Shown: positions 26,746 to 35,920 of the stretch, piece after piece | How positions within the stretch are numbered: the stretch's first letter is position 1 | Layout of the letters: the number at the start of each line of letters is the position of its first letter | Assembly (NCBI GenBank): GCA_942493235.1 | Contig: OW818676.1 | Coordinates: 1,054,001-1,118,000 of the forward strand | Reading direction: 5' to 3' | Source: ENR-C587 sp942493235 | GTDB taxonomy: Bacteria > Bacteroidota > Ignavibacteria > Kapaibacteriales > UBA2268 | DNA length: 64,000 nucleotides | Made by a program: the position numbers and the translations under genes | Notes under the pieces: generated by a model | Databases searched by the model: none | What the model saw: the letters and a program-made list of their open reading frames with translations, nothing else | Told to the model about the DNA's origin: nothing

Positions 26746-26985
26746 ATGTTCTGGACTCCCGAACTTGCAAAATACTTAGAGGATGCACCATTTCCGGCAA
26801 CAAAAGAAGAGCTTTTGGACTATACTAATCGCAATGGCAGTCCCCTGCAAGTTATTGAAAACATAGTAGAGCTTGAAGACAATGATGAGTTGATTGAAGG
26901 TATGGAAGACCTTTGGCCCGAATACGAAGATTTAGCTAACGAAGAATATTTTTATAACGACGACGAAGAAGAACAATACGTATAA
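26746..26985 (+). CDS. Small acidic DUF2795 protein
   Basis: This 79-residue protein contains the DUF2795 core: LAKYLEDAPFPATKEELLDY, then IENIVELEDNDELIEGMEDL. A strongly acidic tail (YNDDEEEQYV) follows. DUF2795 proteins are common as small single genes in Bacteroidota and their function is unknown. It has its own promoter and a terminator, so it is an independent and probably well-expressed unit. AAGGA lies nine bases before the ATG. Confidence 0.85.
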   Translation: MFWTPELAKYLEDAPFPATKEELLDYTNRNGSPLQVIENIVELEDNDELIEGMEDLWPEYEDLANEEYFYNDDEEEQYV

Positions 26986-27000
26986 TAATTTTATTAGTTT

Positions 27001-27058
27001 GAGGCTGACTTTAATATCATTCTTTTATTTTAGAATAATAAGCAGCCTCTTTTTTTTT
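27001..27058 (+). terminator. Intrinsic terminator after the DUF2795 gene
   Basis: GAGGCTG (27001-27007) pairs with CAGCCTC (27043-27049), with an inner ATTCT/AGAAT stem, followed by nine T residues. Confidence 0.8.
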
Positions 27059-27082
27059 AGCTGATTATTAGATTTCAAAGAA

Positions 27083-29374
27083 ATGATTAATATCGTGTCA
27101 AATAAGTACTTATTAACAATTATAACCGCAATATTGATTTTCGGGGTGCCTCTATTATCTCAAGATAAAGTTGATTATAATAAATTATTTAAGTCAGTAA
27201 ACGGTAAAGAGCAATTTGAAATCGGTGAAATCAATTTCAAAGGTAACTCTTTTTTTAAAGAAGACTTATTACGAAGTATATTAAATTCGAAGCGAACCGA
27301 TAGAAGTGTTGCCTACGGTCTTTTTGAGTTTACTTATCATCAATCAAAAAATAATAAATTAGTGCCTTTATTTGTCAAGCGAAACATTGAGTCGAATCTT
27401 GAATATTTAGAAAACGATATTCACTTTTTCTCTGAAGAAGCTGCAGAAATTGATATTACCATTATTAAGCAATTATATTCACAGTATGGTTTTCACGAAG
27501 CAGAAGTCGATTATAGATTTTTCTGTTCACCTGATAATCAAATAAATATTTTGAAATTTTATATTATCGAAGGAGAGCGATATAAAATCAACAAAATAGA
27601 ATATAATGGTTTTGATTCGATGGCGGCAAAAATTAAGCAAGAAATTCTAAGTGTTAGAAAAATTCAAGCTGGCGATTATTTTTCAGAATCTCAAATACTA
27701 TCCGAAATAAATGCCATTATTTATAAATTAAAAAATAACGGATACTTTTTTTCGGCAATTATGCAGCCTGAAGTTATTATTAATAAAGACATCAGAGCCA
27801 ACTATGTAATTATTACTTTTAATACCGGTATAAGGCAGAGGATAGGTGAAATCACTATTGTTGACAGCTTGATGGGGCAGAAAGCTTTATCGTCGTCTAT
27901 GGCTCGCCGGCAGCTTACATTCGAGTCTTCTGATTATTATAATTTCGACGATATAATCAACTCCGAATCAAATTTTAGAATGTTAAATAATTTTGACTAT
28001 GTAAAAATTGATACATTCAATATACAGCCGAACGACTCAGTGCTGAATTTTCGAGTATTCCTGAAATATAAAAAGCAAGAAGATTATGGCTTTAGTGCGT
28101 TTTTTAACCGTACTTACATTGATAAAGCATTAAATGCCGGATTTGAGTTCTCATATACCCATAAAAACGCTTTCGGAGCTGCTCAGAATGTAAGCCCTTT
28201 TTTAAGATGGGCTATATTAGATGTAAGTAGGGCTATCTATGATATGAATAATGCTGAGTTTGAATTTCAAGTCGGTTGTAATATTTCACAACCATTATTG
28301 TGGGTATTCGGAAGTGCCAGGGTTGGAGTAAGCAGTCAATTACTTTTTTCAAAAAGAACAATTTACGAAGATTTAAGACTTAGTACATTTTCTTTTCCTG
28401 TAAAGTTACTTGTTAGCTTACCGCCATGGACTTATTTTAACGGGGCAGTATTCGAGATTTCGCTAGAGCGGCAGGTACCCGAAAATTATGACAATGCAAT
28501 AAATAATGCATTTAAAGCAGCAGGCTCGGCTCGCGATTCAATCGATATATATAAAAAATTTGAGCAATTCTACAGTTTGGACAAATTTGTAACCGGTAGA
28601 AATCCTATACTTACATCTACATTAATCGGAGCTTCTATTACCGGCGACTCCAGGAATGATATGTTCTCTCCGACTAAAGGCTACTATACTTCCATCTCAA
28701 TAGACGGCTCACCAATACCGGTTAATATTTATACAGGTATGTCCAACTATGCAAGAATCCAGATAAATTACTCAAATTATATTTCTGTTAGTGATCAGAC
28801 AGTATTTGCATTTAAAGTAAAAGGCGGGCATATTTTTTGGTTTGATAGAGAGAATTCGATTATCCCTTATGAACGACAGTTCTTCTGTGGTGGTGCAAAT
28901 TCCGTAAGAGGCTGGCCTTCCAGAAGACTTAGATATTATGGCATTTCTATGAAAGATAAACAAAATAATGCTTATAATGACTTTGCACAGGATTTTATCG
29001 GTAGTTCAAGCCTATTTGAAAGTACTTTAGAGATTAGATATAAGCTTGCCCCTAAAGGAAGTACAAATCGAATAGACCAAATATTAGAAAGTATTGGAGT
29101 AGCTGCATTTTTAGATTTTGGCAATGCTTTCCAATGGACATATCTTACTGATAAAGGTTCATATATCGTAAAACCGAAACTAAGCGACTACTTGAAAGGT
29201 ATTGCCGTAGCATACGGAGTAGGTGTCAGATATGAGACCCCCATCGGAATTTTACGTGTGGATTTCGGCTGGAAGCTATACGACCCAAATAGTATAATTG
29301 ACCCTGAACTTTATTCTAAAACCGCTTCATTAGACCAATTCCAGTTCCATATCGGATTGGGCAATCCGTTCTAA
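27083..29374 (+). CDS. Omp85-family outer-membrane protein (BamA/TamA-like)
   Basis: This 763-residue protein has a signal peptide (about 1-26) and POTRA-like repeats in the N-terminal half (FEIGEINFKGNSFFKEDLLR; YKINKIEYNGFDS; RQRIGEITIVDS). A 16-strand-type barrel follows (about 330-763). The barrel holds the Omp85 signature in CGGANSVRGWPSRRLRYYG and ends with an aromatic residue (GLGNPF). Family members insert or move outer-membrane proteins or lipids. The housekeeping BamA usually has five POTRA domains; here I see about three, so it is more likely a TamA-type paralogue. It precedes an MlaEFD-like lipid transport set on the same strand, after a 375-bp gap. Confidence 0.85.
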   Translation: MINIVSNKYLLTIITAILIFGVPLLSQDKVDYNKLFKSVNGKEQFEIGEINFKGNSFFKEDLLRSILNSKRTDRSVAYGLFEFTYHQSKNNKLVPLFVKRNIESNLEYLENDIHFFSEEAAEIDITIIKQLYSQYGFHEAEVDYRFFCSPDNQINILKFYIIEGERYKINKIEYNGFDSMAAKIKQEILSVRKIQAGDYFSESQILSEINAIIYKLKNNGYFFSAIMQPEVIINKDIRANYVIITFNTGIRQRIGEITIVDSLMGQKALSSSMARRQLTFESSDYYNFDDIINSESNFRMLNNFDYVKIDTFNIQPNDSVLNFRVFLKYKKQEDYGFSAFFNRTYIDKALNAGFEFSYTHKNAFGAAQNVSPFLRWAILDVSRAIYDMNNAEFEFQVGCNISQPLLWVFGSARVGVSSQLLFSKRTIYEDLRLSTFSFPVKLLVSLPPWTYFNGAVFEISLERQVPENYDNAINNAFKAAGSARDSIDIYKKFEQFYSLDKFVTGRNPILTSTLIGASITGDSRNDMFSPTKGYYTSISIDGSPIPVNIYTGMSNYARIQINYSNYISVSDQTVFAFKVKGGHIFWFDRENSIIPYERQFFCGGANSVRGWPSRRLRYYGISMKDKQNNAYNDFAQDFIGSSSLFESTLEIRYKLAPKGSTNRIDQILESIGVAAFLDFGNAFQWTYLTDKGSYIVKPKLSDYLKGIAVAYGVGVRYETPIGILRVDFGWKLYDPNSIIDPELYSKTASLDQFQFHIGLGNPF

Positions 29375-29749
29375 GATATTATAATACTTCCCAAAAAAGA
29401 ACTATTGATTAGGGTGAAAAAATCCTTAGGTTTGTAGAAAAAATAATTACTAACAAAAGAAGCAAAAACAGTTTCGTCATAATACTATTTTTATTCGATA
29501 TATTAAGAATGGGGAGTAGTTTGATTTCAGTAGCTAAATGCCCCACTGCTTTTTATCGGTTTGGATTTGCGTGAATTAGACATGAAAAATTACGTTAGGA
29601 ATTATCGCTAAGTTTGGTAAAGAAACGAAATATCCTCCCTGACTCAATATGTGAATTATGTTACTCTTCATTTAAATTATATAACGATTTCTGTTGTAGA
29701 TGTGCTTACCTTTGTATTAGATTTGTTTGAGTATATTCAAAATAATAAA
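29375..29749 (+). other. Gap before the mlaE-like gene
   Basis: There is no convincing gene. A GTG-started extension of the next gene is possible but adds 33 residues with no family support. A TACCTTTG (29707-29714) matches the -7 TAnnTTTG element, without a well-placed TTG; it would put transcription start between that GTG and the chosen ATG. ATGGGGAGT and ATGCCCCACT around 29510-29550 might form a weak hairpin. Confidence 0.4.
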
Positions 29750-30595
29750 ATGAAAAAAATATTCTCGAGATTTTTAGCAAGAGTATCTCAATTAAGAGAA
29801 GCCATCGAAAATTTTAATTTAAAGAGAAAATCCAAAAATAATATTTTTGCCGTATTTTTTTTAAATATCTCGGATTTTTCAATATTTACAGCTCGGTTTT
29901 TTAAAGAATTATTTAAAATGCCTTTTGAATTTAGCGAAAATACAAGGCAATCTTTCCTTATCGGCTATAAATCGCTTCCATTAGTAGGAATCACCGCATT
30001 TATTTTGGGGTTTGTTTTGACAGTTCAAACTCGTCCCACTCTTGCGGAATTCGGAGCAGAATCTTGGCTACCGGCAATGATTGCAATTTCATTGGTTCGG
30101 GAAATTGCACCTGTTCTTACTGCACTAATTTGTGCCGGAAAAGTTGGTTCGGGTATTGGTGCAGAATTAGCATCTATGAAAGTAACAGAGCAAATTGACG
30201 CTATGGAGGTATCGGGAACAAATCCTTTTAAGTATTTAATTGTAACAAGAATACTTTCTACTACTATTATGCTTCCGATATTAACATTATTCAGTGACTT
30301 AATCTCTATAATTGGCTCTTTTGTGGGTGTTAATATAAAAGGTGAAGTAAGCTTTCATTTATTTATAACTCAAGCTATGGCTCAGATGAGTTTTACCGAT
30401 GTATTCCCATCAATAATCAAAACAATTTTCTTCGGCTTTGCAATCGGTCTTATTGCTACTTATAAGGGCTATAACTCCAATAAAGGTACTCAGGGAGTAG
30501 GTCAAGCCGCAAACTCGTCGGTTGTTCTCGGCTCCCTTATGGTTTTTGTTATTGATGTGATTGCAGTTCAAATTACTAACTTATTTATAGATTAA
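29750..30595 (+). CDS. MlaE-family ABC transporter permease
   Basis: This is a 281-residue inner-membrane permease. It has the family's conserved blocks SLVREIAPVLTALICAGKVG, GSGIGAELASMKVTEQIDAM and TIFFGFAIGLIATYKGY. In the Mla system MlaE works with the ATPase MlaF and the MCE protein MlaD to move phospholipids between the membranes. Those two genes follow at 3- and 5-bp spacing. The ATG was preferred over an upstream GTG because it lies downstream of a possible -7 promoter element and matches the family length. Confidence 0.9.
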   Translation: MKKIFSRFLARVSQLREAIENFNLKRKSKNNIFAVFFLNISDFSIFTARFFKELFKMPFEFSENTRQSFLIGYKSLPLVGITAFILGFVLTVQTRPTLAEFGAESWLPAMIAISLVREIAPVLTALICAGKVGSGIGAELASMKVTEQIDAMEVSGTNPFKYLIVTRILSTTIMLPILTLFSDLISIIGSFVGVNIKGEVSFHLFITQAMAQMSFTDVFPSIIKTIFFGFAIGLIATYKGYNSNKGTQGVGQAANSSVVLGSLMVFVIDVIAVQITNLFID

Positions 30596-30598
30596 TTT

Positions 30599-31372
30599 AT
30601 GGATACAAAAAATACAAATATTATTGATTCTAAAGCAATTAAACAAAATGAAATTGTTATAGAGATAAAGCATCTGAAAAAGTCATTTGGAAAGAATCAT
30701 GTATTGAAAGACATTAATATTGAACTACGGAAAGGAGAAAATTTAGTAGTTATTGGCAAATCAGGAACCGGAAAATCAGTTTTAATAAAATGTCTGGTTG
30801 GCTTAATTGAACCTGATTTCGGTAAGCTGATAGTGCAGGGGCAAAATATTAATGAGTTGAATACCAATGAGCTAAATAAAATCAGAAAAAAAATCGGCTT
30901 CCTGTTTCAAAGCGGAGCTTTGTATGACTCAATGACAGTTGGTGAAAACTTAGCGTTTCCGCTTCGCGATACTAAAGATATTACGAAAGAAGAAAAAGAT
31001 AAGATAATTGAAACGGGATTGTCTAATGTTGGTCTAAATGGGATAATAGACAAAATGTCATCAGAGCTTTCCGGGGGCATGCAAAAACGATTGGCTCTGG
31101 CTCGAACTTTAATTTTAAAACCCGAAATTATGCTTTATGATGAGCCGACAACAGGACTTGACCCAATTACATCTAAGGAAATCAGTGAGCTTATTTTAGA
31201 TGTACAGAAAAGATATAATACTTCTTCTCTAATCATAACTCATGATATAACTTGTGCTAAAATCACATCTAATAGAGTATTAATATTGAAAGATGGGTTG
31301 GTATATGCCGAAGGTATAATTGAAGAATTAGAAAAATCAGAAGATGAATGGGTACGCTCTTTTTTTGAATAA
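30599..31372 (+). CDS. MlaF-type ABC transporter ATPase
   Basis: This 257-residue ATPase powers the MlaE permease. Walker A is GKSGTGKS (about 58-65), the signature LSGGMQKRLALART, Walker B IMLYDEPTTGLDP, and the switch His lies in IITHD. The LFQSGALYDSMTVGEN block is typical of the MlaF/Ttg2A group. About twenty extra residues precede the fold. It starts three bases after the permease stop, so translation is probably coupled. Confidence 0.93.
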   Translation: MDTKNTNIIDSKAIKQNEIVIEIKHLKKSFGKNHVLKDINIELRKGENLVVIGKSGTGKSVLIKCLVGLIEPDFGKLIVQGQNINELNTNELNKIRKKIGFLFQSGALYDSMTVGENLAFPLRDTKDITKEEKDKIIETGLSNVGLNGIIDKMSSELSGGMQKRLALARTLILKPEIMLYDEPTTGLDPITSKEISELILDVQKRYNTSSLIITHDITCAKITSNRVLILKDGLVYAEGIIEELEKSEDEWVRSFFE

Positions 31373-31377
31373 ATTTA

Positions 31378-32226
31378 ATGGTAAAAATCATGAAAAAGGA
31401 ATCAATAAATAAAATCAAGCTTGGAATATTTGTTTCAATAGGAGTTCTTATTTTTATAACAGGAATTTACTTTATCGGGCAGACAAAAAAATTATTCAGT
31501 AGCACTTTCAGAGTTAGTGCTTTATTTAGAGATGTAAATGGTCTTCAGGTTGGCAATAATGTTCGCTTTGCAGGTATTAACGTAGGCTCTATTGATGGCA
31601 TAGAAATAATTACCGATACTACTGTAAAAGTTGATATGATAATTGATGATAAAACTCAGAAATTTATAAAAAAAGATTCAAAAGCTATTATTGGGACAGA
31701 TGGGTTAATGGGTAATAAAATTATGATAATTTCTCCCGGTACAAGTGGAAAAGCTGAAGTTGAAAATAATGATATTATAGGAACAAGCATTCCAATTAGT
31801 ATAGAAGATATATTAGTTAAATTAAAAACTACAGTAGATAATTCAGCAATAATCACAACCGATATGGCGGGAATTATCGGTAATATAAGCTCAGGAAACG
31901 GTACTATAGGCAAATTATTTATGGATACCATATTTGCTGAAAATATTGATAAAACATTAATAAATGTCAAAGATGGTTCTAAAGGCTTTAAGCAAACAAT
32001 GGATGCAGCTCAAGACAGTTGGCTACTAGGTGGATTTTTTGGAGGAAATACAAAAGCTGAAGATGCAAAAGAATTGAAACAAGAATTAAAAGAAAAGAAA
32101 ATTAAAGAGCTTAAAGAGAAAAAAGCTAAAAATGAAGAATTAAAAAAAGAAAAAGCTAAAGCTCTTAAAGAGAAAAGAGAAGAACAATTAAAAGAAAGAC
32201 AGAAGAAAAAAAACTCGATGAAGTAA
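31378..32226 (+). CDS. MlaD/MCE-domain lipid-binding protein with a charged tail
   Basis: This is a 282-residue protein with one N-terminal membrane anchor (about 14-31) and an MCE domain (about 38-115): LFRDVNGLQVGNNVRFAGIN followed by VGSIDGIEI, and the GLMGNKIMIISPG strand. MCE proteins form hexameric rings that carry lipids across the periplasm. The last ~70 residues are almost only Lys, Glu, Leu and Ala (KELKQELKEKKIKELKEKK and onward), a long charged helix that standard MlaD lacks. Topology would place this helix in the periplasm. It closes the permease-ATPase-MCE set. Confidence 0.9.
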   Translation: MVKIMKKESINKIKLGIFVSIGVLIFITGIYFIGQTKKLFSSTFRVSALFRDVNGLQVGNNVRFAGINVGSIDGIEIITDTTVKVDMIIDDKTQKFIKKDSKAIIGTDGLMGNKIMIISPGTSGKAEVENNDIIGTSIPISIEDILVKLKTTVDNSAIITTDMAGIIGNISSGNGTIGKLFMDTIFAENIDKTLINVKDGSKGFKQTMDAAQDSWLLGGFFGGNTKAEDAKELKQELKEKKIKELKEKKAKNEELKKEKAKALKEKREEQLKERQKKKNSMK

Positions 32227-32286
32227 TTCATTAATAAACTAGTTCCGTCTTGAAAAATTACGCAAAATATTAAAAGGATAAATAAT

Positions 32287-34839
32287 TTGAAATTAGATTT
32301 TTCAACTGAAAAATATACAGGTTTAACAGATGAGCAAGCGAAGGAAAAGCTAAAAAAAGAAGGGCATAACAGTCTTCGATCTTCAAAGCCTAAAAATTTC
32401 ATTTACATAGCTATAAGTGTTGTCAAAGAACCTATGTTTATACTTTTAGTTGCATGTGGCACATTATATATGTTTATGGGCAATATTAACGAAGGGCTAA
32501 TGCTCCTTGGCTTTGTTTTCGTGATAATGGGTATAGAAATCTATCAGGAAAAGAAAACAGAAAAAGCACTCGACGCTTTAAAAGATTTAGCAAGTCCAAG
32601 AGCATTAGTTATTAGAGATAGTAAAGAGAAAAGAATTGCAGGATTTGAGATAGTAACTCAAGACATAATTATTCTACAAGAGGGCGATAGAGTTCCTGCC
32701 GATGCTACTATCTTGAATTCAATTAATTTGCTTGCTGATGAATCTTTACTTACAGGAGAATCTGTTCCCGTTAGAAAAACCAATTGGGACGGAAAAGAAA
32801 AAATGGTTCAACCCGGTGGTGATGATTTGCCATTTGTTTATTCGGGGTCTATGATTATTCAAGGCACCGGTATTGCAATAGTAAGTGGAACGGGACAAAA
32901 TACAGAAATTGGTAAAATCGGGAAACAACTTGAAGATGTAATAGAAGAACCTACGAGACTTAAATTAGAAATGGGTTCATTAGTTAAAAAGCTTACAATT
33001 TCTGCTGGTGTACTGTGTCTTTTGTTAATTATTGCCTATACGATTACTCGAGGAAACTTGGCAAATGGTATTCTTGCCGGAATAACTTTAGCTATGGCGG
33101 TATTACCTGAGGAATTCCCTGTTATCCTAACAGTATTTATGGCTCTTGGTGCATGGCGAATGTCAAGGAAAAATGTTTTAACTCGTAAGCCATCAGCAAT
33201 TGAGACACTTGGCTCGGCAACTGTGCTATGTACCGATAAAACCGGCACATTAACCGAAAACAAAATGACTGTTACAAAGCTTTATAATGGAAGAGACTAT
33301 TTTACAATCGAAAATTCAAAACAAGTTAATGCTGAATTTCACGAAATTATTGAATACGGTATCCTATCCAGCCAAATCAAACCATTTGACCCAATGGAAA
33401 AAGCTATTATTAAGCTTGGTGATTTATTCTTAAAAGATACCGAACATATTCATGATGACTGGGAAATGATAAAAGAGTATCCCTTATCAAAGGAAATGCT
33501 TGCTATGTCGCATGTATTCTCATCTAAAGAAAATCAATTGAATATCATAGCAAGCAAAGGAGCTCCCGAAGCGATTTTTGACCTATGCCATATAGATGAA
33601 CAAAATAAAAAGCGACTTTCCTTAGCTGTTGAAGAATTGGCTTCAAGCGGGTTAAGAGTATTGGGCGTAGCAAAAGCTACAATCAATGATAATGATTTTC
33701 CTGATATTCAGCATAATTTCACTTTTGATTTTATCGGGCTAATTGGTTTGTCTGACCCAATTCGGAAAAATGTGAAACAGGCTGTTGAACATTGTCATAA
33801 AGCCGGAATTAGAGTTATTATGATAACTGGAGATTATCCGGTAACAGCCAAACATATTGCTTTGGAAATCGGTCTTGATAATCCCGATATATGCATTAGC
33901 GGGAATGAATTACAAGCAATGTCCGATGAAGAATTGTGCAAACAAATCAAGGGAATAAGCGTTTTTGCAAGAGTAGTACCTGACCAAAAACTAAAAATCG
34001 TAAATGCCCTAAAGAGAAACGGTGAAATAGTTGCTATGACTGGAGACGGAGTCAATGATGCTCCAGCTCTAAAATCAGCAAATATAGGTATTGCTATGGG
34101 AGAAAAGGGAACCGATGTTGCCAGAGAAGCTTCGTCTTTAGTACTTATGGATGATAATTTTTTATCAATAGTAGGTGGGATAAAAATGGGAAGGCGGATA
34201 TTCGATAATTTGCAAAAAGCTTTCGGATATACTTTTGCCATTCACGTGCCGATTGCAGGATTGTCTTTAATCCCAATTTTACTAGGTGATTTCCCTTTGA
34301 TATTATTTCCGGTACATATTGTCTTTCTCGAATTAATAATTGACCCGGCTTGCTCAATAATATTTGAAGCAGAAAAAGAAGAATTAAATATTATGGATAG
34401 ACCACCAAAGGGTATAAATGAGCCATTCTTTGGTATTAAAAAAATAATATTCAGTTGTCTGCAAGGTGTGTCAATTCTGTTAGTTACTCTTTCAGTTTAT
34501 TTAATAGCGTTGAATGTTGGTTATGAAGGTCAAGAAGTTCGAGCAATGACATTTATAACTCTAATTGTCTCTAATATTGCGGTAATATTGACTAATCGGT
34601 CATGGACTAATAATATCTTTAAAATCATATTTACTCCAAATACCGCTGTGCTATGGGTTGTATCTGGAGCCGTTATTTTTCTTACTCTGATTTTAAATAT
34701 TCAATTCTTTTTAAATTTATTTCAGTTTCGACAGCCTTCATTATTAAAGATTGCAATTTGCTGTTTAGTAGGGATAAGCTCAATAATTTGGTTTGAAATT
34801 TATAAAATGATAAAGTTAAAAAAGAAGGTATCGTTATGA
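32287..34839 (+). CDS. Cation-transporting P-type ATPase, calcium-pump-like
   Basis: This is an 850-residue P-type ATPase. It has the actuator TGES (156-159), the phosphorylation site DKTGTLT with Asp317, and the hinge MTGDGVNDAPALK. M4 carries PEEFP (274-278), which keeps the Glu of the calcium-pump PEGLP motif. M6 reads ELIIDPACSIIFE. There is no heavy-metal CPC motif, so it belongs with P2-type Ca2+ or related cation pumps. The exact ion is uncertain. The start is TTG with AAGGA seven bases upstream. It follows the mlaD-like gene by 60 bp and may be the last gene of that operon. Confidence 0.88.
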   Translation: MKLDFSTEKYTGLTDEQAKEKLKKEGHNSLRSSKPKNFIYIAISVVKEPMFILLVACGTLYMFMGNINEGLMLLGFVFVIMGIEIYQEKKTEKALDALKDLASPRALVIRDSKEKRIAGFEIVTQDIIILQEGDRVPADATILNSINLLADESLLTGESVPVRKTNWDGKEKMVQPGGDDLPFVYSGSMIIQGTGIAIVSGTGQNTEIGKIGKQLEDVIEEPTRLKLEMGSLVKKLTISAGVLCLLLIIAYTITRGNLANGILAGITLAMAVLPEEFPVILTVFMALGAWRMSRKNVLTRKPSAIETLGSATVLCTDKTGTLTENKMTVTKLYNGRDYFTIENSKQVNAEFHEIIEYGILSSQIKPFDPMEKAIIKLGDLFLKDTEHIHDDWEMIKEYPLSKEMLAMSHVFSSKENQLNIIASKGAPEAIFDLCHIDEQNKKRLSLAVEELASSGLRVLGVAKATINDNDFPDIQHNFTFDFIGLIGLSDPIRKNVKQAVEHCHKAGIRVIMITGDYPVTAKHIALEIGLDNPDICISGNELQAMSDEELCKQIKGISVFARVVPDQKLKIVNALKRNGEIVAMTGDGVNDAPALKSANIGIAMGEKGTDVAREASSLVLMDDNFLSIVGGIKMGRRIFDNLQKAFGYTFAIHVPIAGLSLIPILLGDFPLILFPVHIVFLELIIDPACSIIFEAEKEELNIMDRPPKGINEPFFGIKKIIFSCLQGVSILLVTLSVYLIALNVGYEGQEVRAMTFITLIVSNIAVILTNRSWTNNIFKIIFTPNTAVLWVVSGAVIFLTLILNIQFFLNLFQFRQPSLLKIAICCLVGISSIIWFEIYKMIKLKKKVSL

Positions 34840-34945
34840 TATTTTTGATAAGAGTAATAAGGTAATTGGTTCAAAAATTGGGATTAGAGTAAAAATGCTA
34901 ATAAATATATAAGTCAATTTCAGTATTCAATTTTTGAGAAAAAAA

Positions 34946-35469
34946 CGGCTCTTCGCTATATTTAAAGTGGGTAGAAAATAAAAAGTAAAAAAAACAGAGA
35001 AGACGATGCTCTTCGCTAAATTGTGTCAGTAGCAAAGTTGACTGGAGGCTGGTGACTGGGGATCAGGAAACGGGAATTTGGAAAAAACGTCTCCTCATTA
35101 CGCATAGTATTGTGCGGTCTGATGATAATTTACTTCCTATACCCGCCACTAATCACTATTTAGTTGTTATTCTTAAAATTTACATCTTTGAGGGGTGGCA
35201 CCGCGAAGCGATGACGGGGTGGTTCTTCAATCTTCGGGGTTTGGGGTTCGGGGTTCGGGAAGTAGAAATATACTCCTTTACATATGGTATTTCGAATTCC
35301 CAATTACTCCACTTACTGTCCCCAACCCTGTATCCTCACTATTATCGATGTTTAGCACCTAAACGAGTTACATGGTAAAATCAAAGAATATATAAATCAT
35401 CAATATTTGAAGTGATACTGGGGTATCTTTTTTTTTAAAATTTATACCCACTTTAAATAGCGAAGAGCC
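34946..35469. repeat. 524-bp non-coding element bounded by ~25-bp inverted repeats
   Basis: The left end GGCTCTTCGCTATATTTAAA followed by GTGGGTA matches the inverted right end with a two-base indel. A second partial end (GCTCTTCGCTAAATTGTG) lies just inside at about 35008. Inside are a modular repeat unit in reverse (GGTGGCACCGCGAAGCGATG at about 35195), a G-rich string (35234-35260) and a degenerate hairpin at about 35345. A 108-codon frame at 35052 is made of these repeats and is not a gene. I see nothing recognisable in 35470-35751. Confidence 0.65.
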
Positions 35470-35802
35470 AATAAAAGGAACTATATCAAAATAATAAATT
35501 TATTATAGCAATTATACTGATTTGCCATAATGGCAATATATACGTAATACGAAGTAGAAATGTATGCAAATTCGTGATAGTTATTTATTGATATATAAGA
35601 ATATAACAGCAATTCACAGAGTGATTTGCTGAATTTAATGAACGGGGGTAGTATTACCGTAAAATCTATGTTGATTTGAAATCGATTTTCATATTTAACA
35701 AAAATATTCTATTAAAGCAAAAAAAAATTTTTATATAATTGGAAAATTATGTAATTTTGTAATTCTATAATTGAAGTGAGCATTTATAGGTATTGAAAAC
35801 TT

Positions 35803-35884
35803 GCGGACGTGGCGAAATTGGTAGACGCGCTAGACTTAGGATCTAGTGTTGAGAGACGTGGGAGTTCGAGTCTCCCCGTCCGCA
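35803..35884 (+). tRNA. tRNA-Leu(UAG)
   Basis: The acceptor arms GCGGACG and CGTCCGC pair perfectly. The anticodon stem CTAGA/TCTAG closes the loop CTTAGGA with anticodon TAG. A variable arm (TGTTGAGAGACGTG region) and the T-arm GGGAGTTCGAGTCTCCC are present, and the long variable arm is typical of leucine tRNAs. The 3' CCA is not encoded. A TAATTTTG -7-like element lies at 35752-35759, without a well-placed -33 TTG. Confidence 0.97.
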
Positions 35885-35920
35885 CAATATATCAGTTTAA
35901 TAACATCTTTCGAGGAAAAA

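Noticed and set aside
35052..35378. 108-codon frame in the tig upstream gap
   Set aside because: Made of repeat modules and a G-rich string; the translation has no recognisable protein pattern.
35846..35920. Extension of trigger factor to an upstream ATG
   Set aside because: That ATG is inside tRNA-Leu; the TTG at 35921 has a good ribosome site and fits the family.
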